A stretch of 64,000 bases of DNA from Sinorhizobium sojae CCBAU 05684 (GTDB taxonomy: Bacteria; Pseudomonadota; Alphaproteobacteria; Rhizobiales; Rhizobiaceae): NCBI RefSeq assembly GCF_002288525.1, contig NZ_CP023067.1, positions 3,539,001-3,603,000 of the forward strand. The letters run 5' to 3'. Positions 18,848 to 27,857 of this stretch are shown in pieces. The notes beneath the pieces were generated by a model that made no database searches, had not been told where the DNA came from, and worked only from the letters and a program-made list of their open reading frames with translations. Every line of letters begins with the position of its first letter. The stretch's first letter is position 1. Made by a program: the position numbers and the translations under genes.

Positions 18848-18869
18848 CCCCTCCCCATGTGGGGAGGGG
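18848..18869. repeat. C-rich palindrome (copy 2) between converging genes
   Basis: CCCCTCCCC (18848-18856) and GGGGAGGGG (18861-18869) around ATGT. It lies between the 3' ends of the methyltransferase and fabI and could serve as a bidirectional stop, though no T tract is present. Confidence 0.65.
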
Positions 18870-18882
18870 GTGATTCCGCGCG

Positions 18883-19689
18883 TTACTCCGCGTCGGCGAT
18901 CCGGAGGGTATCGAGCGTCGGCATCGAGGTGATGTTGTAGCCCGAATCCACGTAATGGATCTCGCCGGTCACGCCCCGGGAGAGATCCGAGAGGAGGTAG
19001 AGCGCCGAGCTGCCGACGTCATCGATGGTGACTGTACGGCGCAGCGGCGAGTTCTTCTGCTGCCAGGAAAGCATGGCGCGCGCGTCGGAGATGCCCGCGC
19101 CGGCAAGCGTGCGGATCGGCCCGGCAGAGATTGCGTTGACGCGGATGCCGCGGCGGCCGTAATCGGCGGCGAGATAGCGTACCGACGCCTCGAGTGCGGC
19201 CTTGGCGACACCCATCACATTATAGTTCGGCATGACCCGCATCGAGCCGCCATAGGTGAGCGTCAGCATGGTGCCGCCGTCGCTCATCAGGTCGGCGGCG
19301 CGCCTGGCGATCTCGGTGAAGGAGAAGCAGGAGATCACCATGGTGCGGCTGAAGTTCTCCCGCGTCGTATCCGCATAGAGCCCCTTGAGCTCATTCTTGT
19401 CGGAGAAGCCGATGGCATGCACGATGAAGTCGAGCTTGCCCCAGCGCTCCTTGATTGCGGCGATGACGGCGTCGACCGAGGCGAGGTCCTCGACGTCGCA
19501 GGGCAGCAGGAAGTCGGAGTTGAGTTCCGCCGCCAGCGGTTTCACGCGTTTGCCGAGCGCCTCGCCCTGATAGGTGAAGGCCAGTTCCGCGCCTTGCGCT
19601 GCCAGCGTTTTTGCAATTCCCCAGGCAATAGAATGGTTGTTGGCCACACCCATGATGAGGCCGCGCTTTCCGTTCATCAGTCCGTTCAT
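18883..19689 (-). CDS. fabI: Enoyl-[acyl-carrier-protein] reductase FabI
   Basis: The 268-residue protein is a FabI-type short-chain reductase. It has a GKRGLIMGVANNHSIAWGIA NAD-binding segment, a LDFIVHAIGFSDK block, YGGSMRVMPNYNVMGVAKAA with the catalytic Tyr/Lys pair, and GPIRTLAGAGI. It reduces trans-2-enoyl-ACP in the last step of each fatty acid elongation round. I start at the ATG at 19689; a second Met four codons on (19677) is possible. It follows fabB by 4 bases and is the last gene of fabA-fabB-fabI. Confidence 0.94.
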   Translation of the reverse strand: MNGLMNGKRGLIMGVANNHSIAWGIAKTLAAQGAELAFTYQGEALGKRVKPLAAELNSDFLLPCDVEDLASVDAVIAAIKERWGKLDFIVHAIGFSDKNELKGLYADTTRENFSRTMVISCFSFTEIARRAADLMSDGGTMLTLTYGGSMRVMPNYNVMGVAKAALEASVRYLAADYGRRGIRVNAISAGPIRTLAGAGISDARAMLSWQQKNSPLRRTVTIDDVGSSALYLLSDLSRGVTGEIHYVDSGYNITSMPTLDTLRIADAE

Positions 19690-19693
19690 GCTG

Positions 19694-20914
19694 TTATCCG
19701 TTGTAGCGCTGGAACACGAGCGTTGCGTTCGTGCCGCCGAAGCCGAAGGAGTTCGAAAGAACCGTGTCGATCTTGGCATTGTCGATCCGCTCGCGCACGA
19801 TCGGCACACCTTCGAATTCCGGGTCCAGTTCGCTGATATGCGCGCTTTCGCCGATGAAGCCGGCCTGCATCATCAGGAGACCGTAGATCGATTCCTGTAC
19901 GCCAGCCGCACCGAGCGAGTGGCCGGTGAGCGATTTGGTCGACTGGATATGCGGCATCCTGTCGCCGAATACCTCGCGGATGGCGCCGATTTCCTTCTGA
20001 TCGCCGACCGGCGTCGACGTACCATGGGTGTTGATGTAATCGACATCGCCCTTCACGGTCGCAAGTGCCTGTCGCATGCAGCGCACGGCGCCTTCACCGG
20101 AGGGCGCGACCATGTCGTAGCCGTCGGAGGTCGCGCCGTAGCCGACGAGTTCGGCATAGATCTTGGCGCCGCGCGCCTTTGCGCGTTCCAGCTCCTCGAG
20201 CACCACCACCCCGGCCCCGCCGGCAATGACGAAACCGTCGCGGTTGGCGTCATAGGCGCGCGAGGCGCTTGCCGGCGTGTCGTTGAAGTTTGAGGACATG
20301 GCGCCCATCGCGTCGAAGAGGTTGGACATGGTCCAGTCGAGGTCTTCATGGCCGCCGGCGAACATCACGTCCTGCTTGCCCCACTGGATCATCTCCGCCG
20401 CATTGCCGATGCAATGCGCCGAGGTCGAGCAAGCCGACGAGATCGAGTAATTGACGCCATGGATCTGGAACCAGGTCGCAAGCGTCGCGGAAGCTGTCGA
20501 GGACATTGCCTTTGGCACGGCGAAGGGGCCGATGCGCTTGGGGCTGTTATTTTTGCGGGTGATCTCGGCCGCTTCGACGATAGTGCGCGTCGAGGCGCCG
20601 CCCGAGCCCATGATGATGCCGGTGCGCACATTGGTGATGTCGGCGGCTTCCAGGCGGGAATCCGCGATCGCCTGCTTCATAGCCACATGGTTCCAGGCGC
20701 CGGCCTGCGACAGGAAGCGCATGGCGCGCCGGTCGACGAGGTCGGCCGGATCGAGCGTCGGCCGCCCCCAGACCTGGCATTTGAAGCCGTGTTCGGCGAA
20801 ATCCGGAGAAAAAGTGATGCCCGACTTCGCCTCGCGGAGCGAGGCGGTGACTTCGTCTGCATTGTTACCGATCGAGGAAACGATGCCGAGGCCCGTTACA
20901 ACAACCCGTCTCAT
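19694..20914 (-). CDS. fabB: 3-oxoacyl-[acyl-carrier-protein] synthase I FabB
   Basis: The 406-residue protein carries the ketosynthase triad: Cys162 in [10 protein letters not shown], His in [11 protein letters not shown] and His in [10 protein letters not shown]. The start [18 protein letters not shown] and the 406-residue length fit FabB (KAS I). With FabA it forms the anaerobic route to unsaturated fatty acids by elongating the cis-3-decenoyl-ACP produced by FabA. It lies 50 bases after fabA in the same operon. Confidence 0.95.
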   Translation of the reverse strand: MRRVVVTGLGIVSSIGNNADEVTASLREAKSGITFSPDFAEHGFKCQVWGRPTLDPADLVDRRAMRFLSQAGAWNHVAMKQAIADSRLEAADITNVRTGIIMGSGGASTRTIVEAAEITRKNNSPKRIGPFAVPKAMSSTASATLATWFQIHGVNYSISSACSTSAHCIGNAAEMIQWGKQDVMFAGGHEDLDWTMSNLFDAMGAMSSNFNDTPASASRAYDANRDGFVIAGGAGVVVLEELERAKARGAKIYAELVGYGATSDGYDMVAPSGEGAVRCMRQALATVKGDVDYINTHGTSTPVGDQKEIGAIREVFGDRMPHIQSTKSLTGHSLGAAGVQESIYGLLMMQAGFIGESAHISELDPEFEGVPIVRERIDNAKIDTVLSNSFGFGGTNATLVFQRYNG

Positions 20915-20964
20915 ACTTGATGACCTTTTCTTCGATTGGATCCGTGCGGGTGAGGGTCCGCAGT

Positions 20965-21480
20965 TCAGTCGGCCTTTTCCTGGAAAAGGCCGACCCTGAG
21001 GTCGGTAGCCTTGTAGATCACTTCGCCGTCGGCCTTCATCCAGCCATCGGCGATGCCGAGCACCAGCCGGCCGCGCATCACGCGCTTGAAGTCGATGCCG
21101 TATTCGACCAGCTTGGTCTTCGGCGTCACCATGCCGGTGAACTTCACCTCACCGGTGGAGATGGCGCGACCCTTGCCGGGCTCGCCGAGCCAGCCGAGAA
21201 AGAAGCCGGTCAATTGCCACATGGCGTCGAGGCCGAGGCAGCCCGGCATGACGGGATCGCCCATGAAGTGGCAGGGGAAGAACCAGAGATCCGGCGTGAT
21301 GTCGAATTCGGCACGCACATAGCCCTTGTCGTGCGGACCGCCGGTCTCCGAAATATCGGTGATGCGGTTGAACATCAGCATCGGCGGCAGCGGCAGCTGT
21401 GCATTGCCGGGGCCAAACATTTCGCCTCGGCCGCAGGTCAGAATTTCTTCATAGCTGAAGCTGGATTGTCTGGTGGTCAT
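20965..21480 (-). CDS. fabA: 3-hydroxydecanoyl-ACP dehydratase/isomerase FabA
   Basis: The 171-residue product (start [20 protein letters not shown]) has the FabA hot-dog fold signature [20 protein letters not shown], with His71 and Asp85 matching the E. coli catalytic His70/Asp84. It dehydrates 3-hydroxydecanoyl-ACP and isomerises the product, committing chains to unsaturated fatty acids. It is the first gene of the fab operon and is divergent from irr. Confidence 0.96.
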   Translation of the reverse strand: MTTRQSSFSYEEILTCGRGEMFGPGNAQLPLPPMLMFNRITDISETGGPHDKGYVRAEFDITPDLWFFPCHFMGDPVMPGCLGLDAMWQLTGFFLGWLGEPGKGRAISTGEVKFTGMVTPKTKLVEYGIDFKRVMRGRLVLGIADGWMKADGEVIYKATDLRVGLFQEKAD

Positions 21481-21772
21481 GAAAGGTTGTTTCCCCGCGT
21501 GTCTCAAGTGTTGTTCGCCTGCTTTAGAGCAAGCGCCGTCTGAATAGAAGCGCAGCCCGTCGGTGACTGCAGTTTGTCACGTTCTTCCAAGTAGAGCGAC
21601 ATGGCGGTTTGGAAACCCGCTTTGGCATTGTCCTCCATTTCGCTCGCCATGGCGATATCGTTCCGCCGTCGCTTACAGTATGAATGTGGCCACGGCCAGA
21701 GTTAAATGCCGGCCTTCCCCCGCTTTAGCCCAATTTTCAGGCTTTTGCGCGCCTCTTTGGGCCCGGAATCTA
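21481..21772. other. fabA/irr divergent intergenic region
   Basis: The gap holds the fabA promoter region, which I cannot define well, and no gene. I looked for an Irr palindrome (TTTAGAA...TTCTAAA type) here and saw none. Confidence 0.45.
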
Positions 21773-21800
21773 TTGAAAGCATCGGCGCCAGAAGCTATAT
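21773..21800 (+). promoter_or_regulatory. Candidate irr promoter
   Basis: TTGAAA (21773-21778), a 16-base spacer and CTATAT (21795-21800), close to the rhizobial housekeeping consensus CTTGAC-N17-CTATAT. The predicted start near 21807 leaves a short leader before irr. Confidence 0.5.
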
Positions 21801-21852
21801 CGCAAGCTGATAATCCATGGTCCTTCAGCAGGAATATCGGAACGGCTGCCGT

Positions 21853-22275
21853 ATGACGAAAGCAATGGAGATCTCTTCGCAGGAGAGGCTGCGCAGTTCG
21901 GGGTTGCGTCCGACGCGCCAGCGCGTGGCGCTTGCCGATATCATCTTCGCCAAGGGCGACCGCCACCTGACGGTGGAGGAACTGCATGAGGAGGCGGTTG
22001 CCGCCGGCGTCCCGGTATCGCTCGCGACCGTCTACAACACCCTGCACCAGTTCACCGAGGCGGGCATGATCCGCGTTCTCGCCGTCGAGAGTGCGAAGAC
22101 CTATTTCGACACCAATGTCTCGGATCACCACCATTTCTTCGTCGAGGGCGAGAACGAGGTCCTCGACATTCCGGTGAGCAATATTCAGATCGACAATCTT
22201 CCCGAGGCACCGGAAGGCATGGAAATCTCCCATGTCGATGTGGTGATCCGCCTGCGCCGCAAGTCCGAGTGCTGA
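21853..22275 (+). CDS. irr: Iron response transcriptional regulator Irr (Fur family)
   Basis: The 140-residue protein (from ATG 21853; an upstream ATG at 21817 would add 12 residues) has a Fur-type winged helix, LRPTRQRVALADIIFAKGDR and VSLATVYNTLHQFTEAGMIR. It also has AKTYFDTNVSDHHHFFVEGE, the His-rich element of Irr. Irr senses haem/iron status and is stable when iron is scarce, repressing or activating genes at ICE boxes. A matching ICE palindrome lies in this window ahead of mbfA (51309-51327). The adjacency to fabA is a common rhizobial arrangement. Confidence 0.93.
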   Translation: MTKAMEISSQERLRSSGLRPTRQRVALADIIFAKGDRHLTVEELHEEAVAAGVPVSLATVYNTLHQFTEAGMIRVLAVESAKTYFDTNVSDHHHFFVEGENEVLDIPVSNIQIDNLPEAPEGMEISHVDVVIRLRRKSEC

Positions 22276-22282
22276 GCGCCTG

Positions 22283-22458
22283 ATACCAACCGGCACCGAT
22301 ATTGACCGATTGCGCCGGCCCTTCGGGTGGTCCGTCTGTCGGCCGCCGGCCGCGTCGCAATCCTCAACCGATGCATGAGCATCGCTCTGCGGTGTGCTCC
22401 TCGCCGGACACCCGCAGTCGGTCCCACGCAATCGGTCAATATCGGTGCAGGTTGGTAT
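22283..22458. repeat. 176-bp element with 32-bp terminal inverted repeats
   Basis: The arm at 22283-22314 (ATACCAACCGGCACCGATAT...GATTGCG) is the reverse complement of 22427-22458 with one mismatch in 32 bases. The interior contains a small palindrome CGATGCATGAGCATCG and GC-rich near-repeats. It fills the space between irr and the TRIC gene and has no coding capacity. A fragment of its end, GTGCAGATTGGTATAA, recurs at about 24548-24563. It looks like a MITE-like or rhizobial intergenic palindrome. Confidence 0.75.
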
Positions 22459-22464
22459 GACCTC

Positions 22465-23100
22465 TCACATCACCTCATCCGGGTCGCGTCCCGGCCCCGC
22501 CTTGCCGGTCGGCAGCGTCCAGCCGTATCGAAGCGCCCCGCCGCGCACGGCAAAGGCCGAAGCCACGCCGAGAGCCGAGCTTGCTGCGAGCGGCAGACCG
22601 GCGATCGTCGCCAGCACGAAGCCGCCGGCACCGACGAGCGCCGCGGTGACGTAGATCTCCGGCCGGAGCAGCACCGAAGGCTCACCGGCGAGGAGATCGC
22701 GCAGCATCCCGCCGAAGGTTGCCGTCAGCATGCCGGTCACGAGCGCGACGATCGGCGAACCGGTGGCCGCCAGCCCCTTTGCCGCGCCCATGACGCAATA
22801 GGCCGAAAGGCCGATCGCATCGAGCCAGACGAGCATCCGGTAGCGCGACTCGATACGGTGAGCTCCGAAGAAGACGAGAAGGCCGACCACGGCGCAGACG
22901 ACGAGATAGGCGGGGTTGACCGCCCAGAACACGGGGGTGGCGCCAAGGACGACGTCGCGCATCGTACCGCCGCCGATGCCGGTCACCGAAGCGAGGAAGA
23001 TATAGCCTATGATGTCGAGTTGCTTGCGCGAAGCCGACAGTGCGCCGGTCGCCGCAAAGACCGCGACTCCGGCATAATCGAGAATTTCGAGGATCGGCAT
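22465..23100 (-). CDS. Trimeric intracellular cation channel (TRIC/UPF0126) family protein
   Basis: The 211-residue protein (ATG 23100, MPILEILDYAGVAVFAATGA) has about seven hydrophobic helices arranged as two similar halves. It has the family glycine motifs TGIGGGTMRDVVLG and TATFGGMLRDLLAG, which is characteristic of bacterial TRIC (formerly UPF0126, YicG) proteins. These form homotrimeric potassium-permeable channels. The stop codon lies 7 bases from the end of the neighbouring inverted-repeat element. Confidence 0.9.
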   Translation of the reverse strand: MPILEILDYAGVAVFAATGALSASRKQLDIIGYIFLASVTGIGGGTMRDVVLGATPVFWAVNPAYLVVCAVVGLLVFFGAHRIESRYRMLVWLDAIGLSAYCVMGAAKGLAATGSPIVALVTGMLTATFGGMLRDLLAGEPSVLLRPEIYVTAALVGAGGFVLATIAGLPLAASSALGVASAFAVRGGALRYGWTLPTGKAGPGRDPDEVM

Positions 23101-23168
23101 CGGGGCTCCGTGCGTTTGTGGGTGAACTGCAGGCTGGCGCAGCTCGCCCCCTCCCGTCAATGCTGCCT

Positions 23169-23960
23169 TCAACCCGAGTCCGGCAGGACCGTCGGCGTGC
23201 GGCCGGTCAAATAGTAGCCGATCAGGCCGATCCATTCGCGCGCCGCGGTGGTCGTCAATTGGGCATTGAGCGAGGGCTGGGTGAAATCGAAGCCGAACCG
23301 AACCCTGCCGTTGGTGCGATAGTCCGTAGGCCAGGGCGTGACGTCGACGCCGAGCCTGCGGAACAGGCCAACCGAACGGGGCATGTGGAAGGCGGAGGTG
23401 ACGAGCGCGCAGTTCTCGAGCCCATGCACGGCGAGCAGGTCCTTCGTGTTCGCCGCATTCTCGAAGGTCGTGCGCGATTCTTCCTCGCGAATCAGGCGTT
23501 CCGGCCGGATGCCTGAGGAAGCGAAGAAGGTCCCCGACGCCCGGGCGTCGCCCGCATAGGCGCCGCTGAACGAGCCGTCGCCGCCGGACACCAAAATACG
23601 CGCCGCGGGATAGGTCCTCGCGAGCCTGACGGTCTCGACGAAGCGATCTCCAGCCTGATTGAACTCCACGCCGCCCCGCCCCGCCATCACCTCGTTCTCG
23701 AAGGCCCCGCCAAGCACGATGATGCAGGAGAGTTCCTGCGGCGGCGAGGGCCGAGGAAACCGGTCTTCCAGGATCTGTAATGAATAGGAGCCCGTGCTCG
23801 TGTAAAGGCTCAAGAACAGCACGAGAAGCCCGAGTGCGCCGAAGGCGCCGCCGGTCCGCCGAAGGCGGGCAAAGGTCAGCAGCAAGCCGAGAAGCAAGCT
23901 GAAGAAGGCGAGGGAGAGCGGCTGAGCGACGAGCCAGAAGATTTTGGAGGCGAGAAACAT
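23169..23960 (-). CDS. YdcF/ElyC family membrane protein (DUF218)
   Basis: The 263-residue protein has two N-terminal transmembrane helices (LASKIFWLVAQPLSLAFFSL and a second around residues 38-55). A periplasmic DUF218 domain follows, with IIVLGGAFENEVMA, ARILVSGGDGS, EEESRTTFENAANTKDLL and LVTSAFHMPRSVGLFRRLGV. E. coli ElyC and YdcF belong here; ElyC affects envelope/peptidoglycan lipid-carrier metabolism. The exact role here is unknown. Confidence 0.88.
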   Translation of the reverse strand: MFLASKIFWLVAQPLSLAFFSLLLGLLLTFARLRRTGGAFGALGLLVLFLSLYTSTGSYSLQILEDRFPRPSPPQELSCIIVLGGAFENEVMAGRGGVEFNQAGDRFVETVRLARTYPAARILVSGGDGSFSGAYAGDARASGTFFASSGIRPERLIREEESRTTFENAANTKDLLAVHGLENCALVTSAFHMPRSVGLFRRLGVDVTPWPTDYRTNGRVRFGFDFTQPSLNAQLTTTAAREWIGLIGYYLTGRTPTVLPDSG

Positions 23961-24103
23961 TGGGCTGTTTTTCGGGGCGGATGGTTAAAATTCCGGAAAA
24001 TCACCGGAGAACGAATTTCGATCCGGCGTGCAGTAACCTTGGTGTCTGCCCAATGCGGCCTGCGTGACGTAAAATGGCGGTGGTACAACAGGGAGGAAAA
24101 CCG

Positions 24104-24532
24104 ATGAAACGAGTTTGCGCATTTTCGACATGTCTCGTTCTGCTGGGCGTCACGGCTGCGGTTGCTCAAGACGATCCGCTGCCGCAGGGTTTCGAGACCC
24201 GGCCGCTGATCAAGACGGGTGTAAGCCGGGATGACGACCCGATTGTCTACCCGACCGGAACGCCCGAGGTGATCTCCGTTATCGGTACGCTTGCAAAAGA
24301 CGGACGGACCGCCCTGCACGAACATCCCGTGCCCGTCTACGTCTATGTCATGGAAGGTGAGGTGGAATTGAGAACGGAAGGCAAGGAGCCGCATCGTTAC
24401 AAGGCGGGGGAGGCGTTCATCGAAACGCAGAACCGCAAGCACCAGGCCTTCAACGTGTCCGACATGCCAAGCAAGATCCTCGTGGTCTTCATCGGCGCAC
24501 AAGGGAAGCCGACAACGGTTGCGACAGAGTGA
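24104..24532 (+). CDS. Secreted cupin-domain protein
   Basis: The 142-residue product starts at ATG 24104 behind GGAGGA and has a Sec signal peptide (MKRVCAFSTCLVLLGVTAAV, then AQ). A single cupin fold follows, with ALHEHPVPVYVYVMEGEVEL and AFIETQNRKHQAFNVS supplying the usual His/Glu metal ligands. It should be periplasmic. No specific enzymatic role can be assigned, and the neighbours (ydcF-like gene, tRNA-Ala) give no clue. Confidence 0.8.
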   Translation: MKRVCAFSTCLVLLGVTAAVAQDDPLPQGFETRPLIKTGVSRDDDPIVYPTGTPEVISVIGTLAKDGRTALHEHPVPVYVYVMEGEVELRTEGKEPHRYKAGEAFIETQNRKHQAFNVSDMPSKILVVFIGAQGKPTTVATE

Positions 24533-24585
24533 TGGCATGCCGCTCGGGTGCAGATTGGTATAAGGAGCCTCGGGGGGAGAGAATT

Positions 24586-24661
<76 letters not shown>

Positions 24662-24726
24662 ATCGAAGGGTCCGGCTGTGCCGGTCCGGGAAGATCGTCG
24701 GGCCATCGTGCCCGGCGAGTGGCGGC

Positions 24727-24755
24727 TTATTACTTCTGCTTTGTGCGGATGGCAA
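24727..24755 (-). promoter_or_regulatory. Candidate promoter of tRNA-Ala
   Basis: Read on the minus strand, TTGCCA (24755-24750) and TAATAA (24732-24727) are 17 bases apart, giving a start near 24720, about 58 bases before the mature tRNA 5' end. Confidence 0.5.
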
Positions 24756-24907
24756 GCCGAAAATTGAAGGCCGGTGCGATTTTCTTTTTCTCCCGGCTTT
24801 GAGCCCCGACCGCGGGCTGTTGCGGCGGGCGGGGCGGTTTCGTACGTCTTTTAGGGCGCTTAGCGCTGGAGGTGCGGGCGGCTGACCGACCGCATGCTGA
24901 AGCGGGA

Positions 24908-25300
24908 TCAGACGTCTTCGTCGTCGTCGGAAACGCCGATGATGTCGCTCATGTCGTCATCGTCGTCTTCGTCGTCGGTCTGGAGGAAGGTGTCGTCGTC
25001 ATCGTCGCCGTCGATCTCGACGTCGTCATCACCGAGGTCCGGCAGGTCATCGCCGCCTGCGGCTTCGTCTTCGGCATCCTCGAGCGAAACGAGTTCGACT
25101 TCGGTGTTCTCTGCATCGACTTCGGTGACCTCTTCCTCTTCCTCCTTCTCGAGCACCTTGGCGACGGAGCTTTCCTCGAAGAAGGACAGCGGATAGGACT
25201 TGCCCGTATAGGGGGAGACGATCGGATCACGGTTCAGATCGTAGAATTTGCGCCCCGTTTCCGGGTCAATACGCTTTGTTCCAAGTTCCGGTTTTGCCAC
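24908..25300 (-). CDS. TIGR02300 family acidic protein
   Basis: The 130-residue protein most likely starts at GTG 25300 (VAKPELGTKRIDPETGRKFY), since AAGAGG lies about 10 bases upstream. The conserved N-terminal third contains KFYDLNRDPIVSPYTGKSYP, typical of the alphaproteobacterial TIGR02300 family. The remainder is extremely acidic, with runs of Asp and Glu, and probably disordered. The function is not known. It sits divergently next to aroA, the usual arrangement in rhizobia. Confidence 0.88.
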   Translation of the reverse strand: MAKPELGTKRIDPETGRKFYDLNRDPIVSPYTGKSYPLSFFEESSVAKVLEKEEEEEVTEVDAENTEVELVSLEDAEDEAAGGDDLPDLGDDDVEIDGDDDDDTFLQTDDEDDDDDMSDIIGVSDDDEDV

Positions 25301-25398
25301 TGTCAAAGCCTCTTGAATGGCCGGCGAGCCGGCGCGTGCCGGTAATCCCGGCTGGTGGAAAGGTATCAAGCTTATGGTTGATTAGCCGGTCCCCTTAA

Positions 25399-26951
<1,553 letters not shown>

Positions 26952-26952
<1 letters not shown>

Positions 26953-27590
26953 TGACTCTCGTAATCGCCATCGACGGGCCCGCAGCAGCCGGCAAGGGAA
27001 CGCTCTCGCGCCGCATCGCCGATGAATATGGCTTCCATCATCTCGATACCGGGCTCACCTATCGTGCCACGGCCAAGGCGCTTCTCGATGCCGGGCTGCC
27101 GCTCGACGACGAGAGGGTGGCGGAGAAGACGGCGCGAGAGGTGGAGCTTGCCGGCCTGGATCGCTCCGTGCTCTCGGCCCATTCGATCGGCGAGGCAGCC
27201 TCGAAGATCGCCGTCATGCCGGCCGTGCGCCGGGCGCTGGTCGAGGCGCAGCGCGCCTTTTCGCGGAAGGAGCCGGGGACGGTGCTCGACGGGCGCGACA
27301 TCGGCACGGTCGTCTGCCCCGATGCGGCGGTGAAGCTCTATGTGACCGCCTCGCCCGAAGTCCGGGCAAAGCGGCGCTACGACGAGATCGTCGCCGGCGG
27401 CGGGAGTGCCGACTATGCGGCCATCTTCGAGGACGTGAAGAAGCGCGACGAGCGCGACATGGGCCGGGCCGACAGCCCGCTCAGGCCTGCCGAGGACGCA
27501 CACTTGCTTGACACGTCTGAAATGAGTATAGAGGCGGCATTCCAGGCGGCGAAGACGCTGATCGACGCGGCCTTGAAAGAGAAGATTTGA
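26952..27590 (+). CDS. cmk: Cytidylate kinase
   Basis: The 212-residue protein has the P-loop [14 protein letters not shown] at its N-terminus, [35 protein letters not shown] and a C-terminal [13 protein letters not shown]. These are characteristic of bacterial CMP/dCMP kinase. The ATG at 26952 overlaps the aroA stop by one base, indicating coupling. The aroA-cmk-rpsA order is widely conserved in proteobacteria. A TTGCTT-N17-TATAGA match inside the gene (27504-27532) could be an rpsA promoter. Confidence 0.95.
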
Positions 27591-27630
27591 GGAAAGGCCT
27601 TGTCCTCGGCCCTGGCCGGACAGCCTTCCT

Positions 27631-27702
27631 GCATGGCCCCGGAAACTGTGCAGCGGTTTTCGGGACGGATCATGCGAAATCAAAGAATCTGGAGCGTGAT
27701 GA
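27631..27702. repeat. Palindromic intergenic repeat upstream of rpsA
   Basis: GCATGGCCCCGGAAACTGTG...GGTTTTCGGGACGGATCATGC forms an imperfect hairpin with GCATG/CATGC ends and a CCGGAAAC/GTTTTCGG core, followed by GAAATCAAAGAATCTGGAGC. The core resembles the second module of the RIME-like repeats here. It lies in the 267-base rpsA leader region. Confidence 0.55.
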
Positions 27703-27857
27703 CAATTCGACAGAATGGTCAGCGCGTTCCGAAGAAGCCTGAAATTCCGTCCAAGCGCCGGAATGCCCCGTTAATTGGAGGGGCGGACTGGGTTCAGGCC
27801 GTTCAACGCTAACCCCCGGCGCATATGCGTCTCAAGCGAGACGCAGCAGGAGATTAT

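Noticed and set aside
21481-21852. Irr box in front of irr or fabA
   Set aside because: I looked for TTTAGAA...TTCTAAA-type palindromes in the gap and found none.
24894-25196. Plus-strand frame rich in Ser
   Set aside because: Antisense of the Asp/Glu-rich tail of the TIGR02300 protein; GAC/GAA runs read backwards give Ser-rich peptide.
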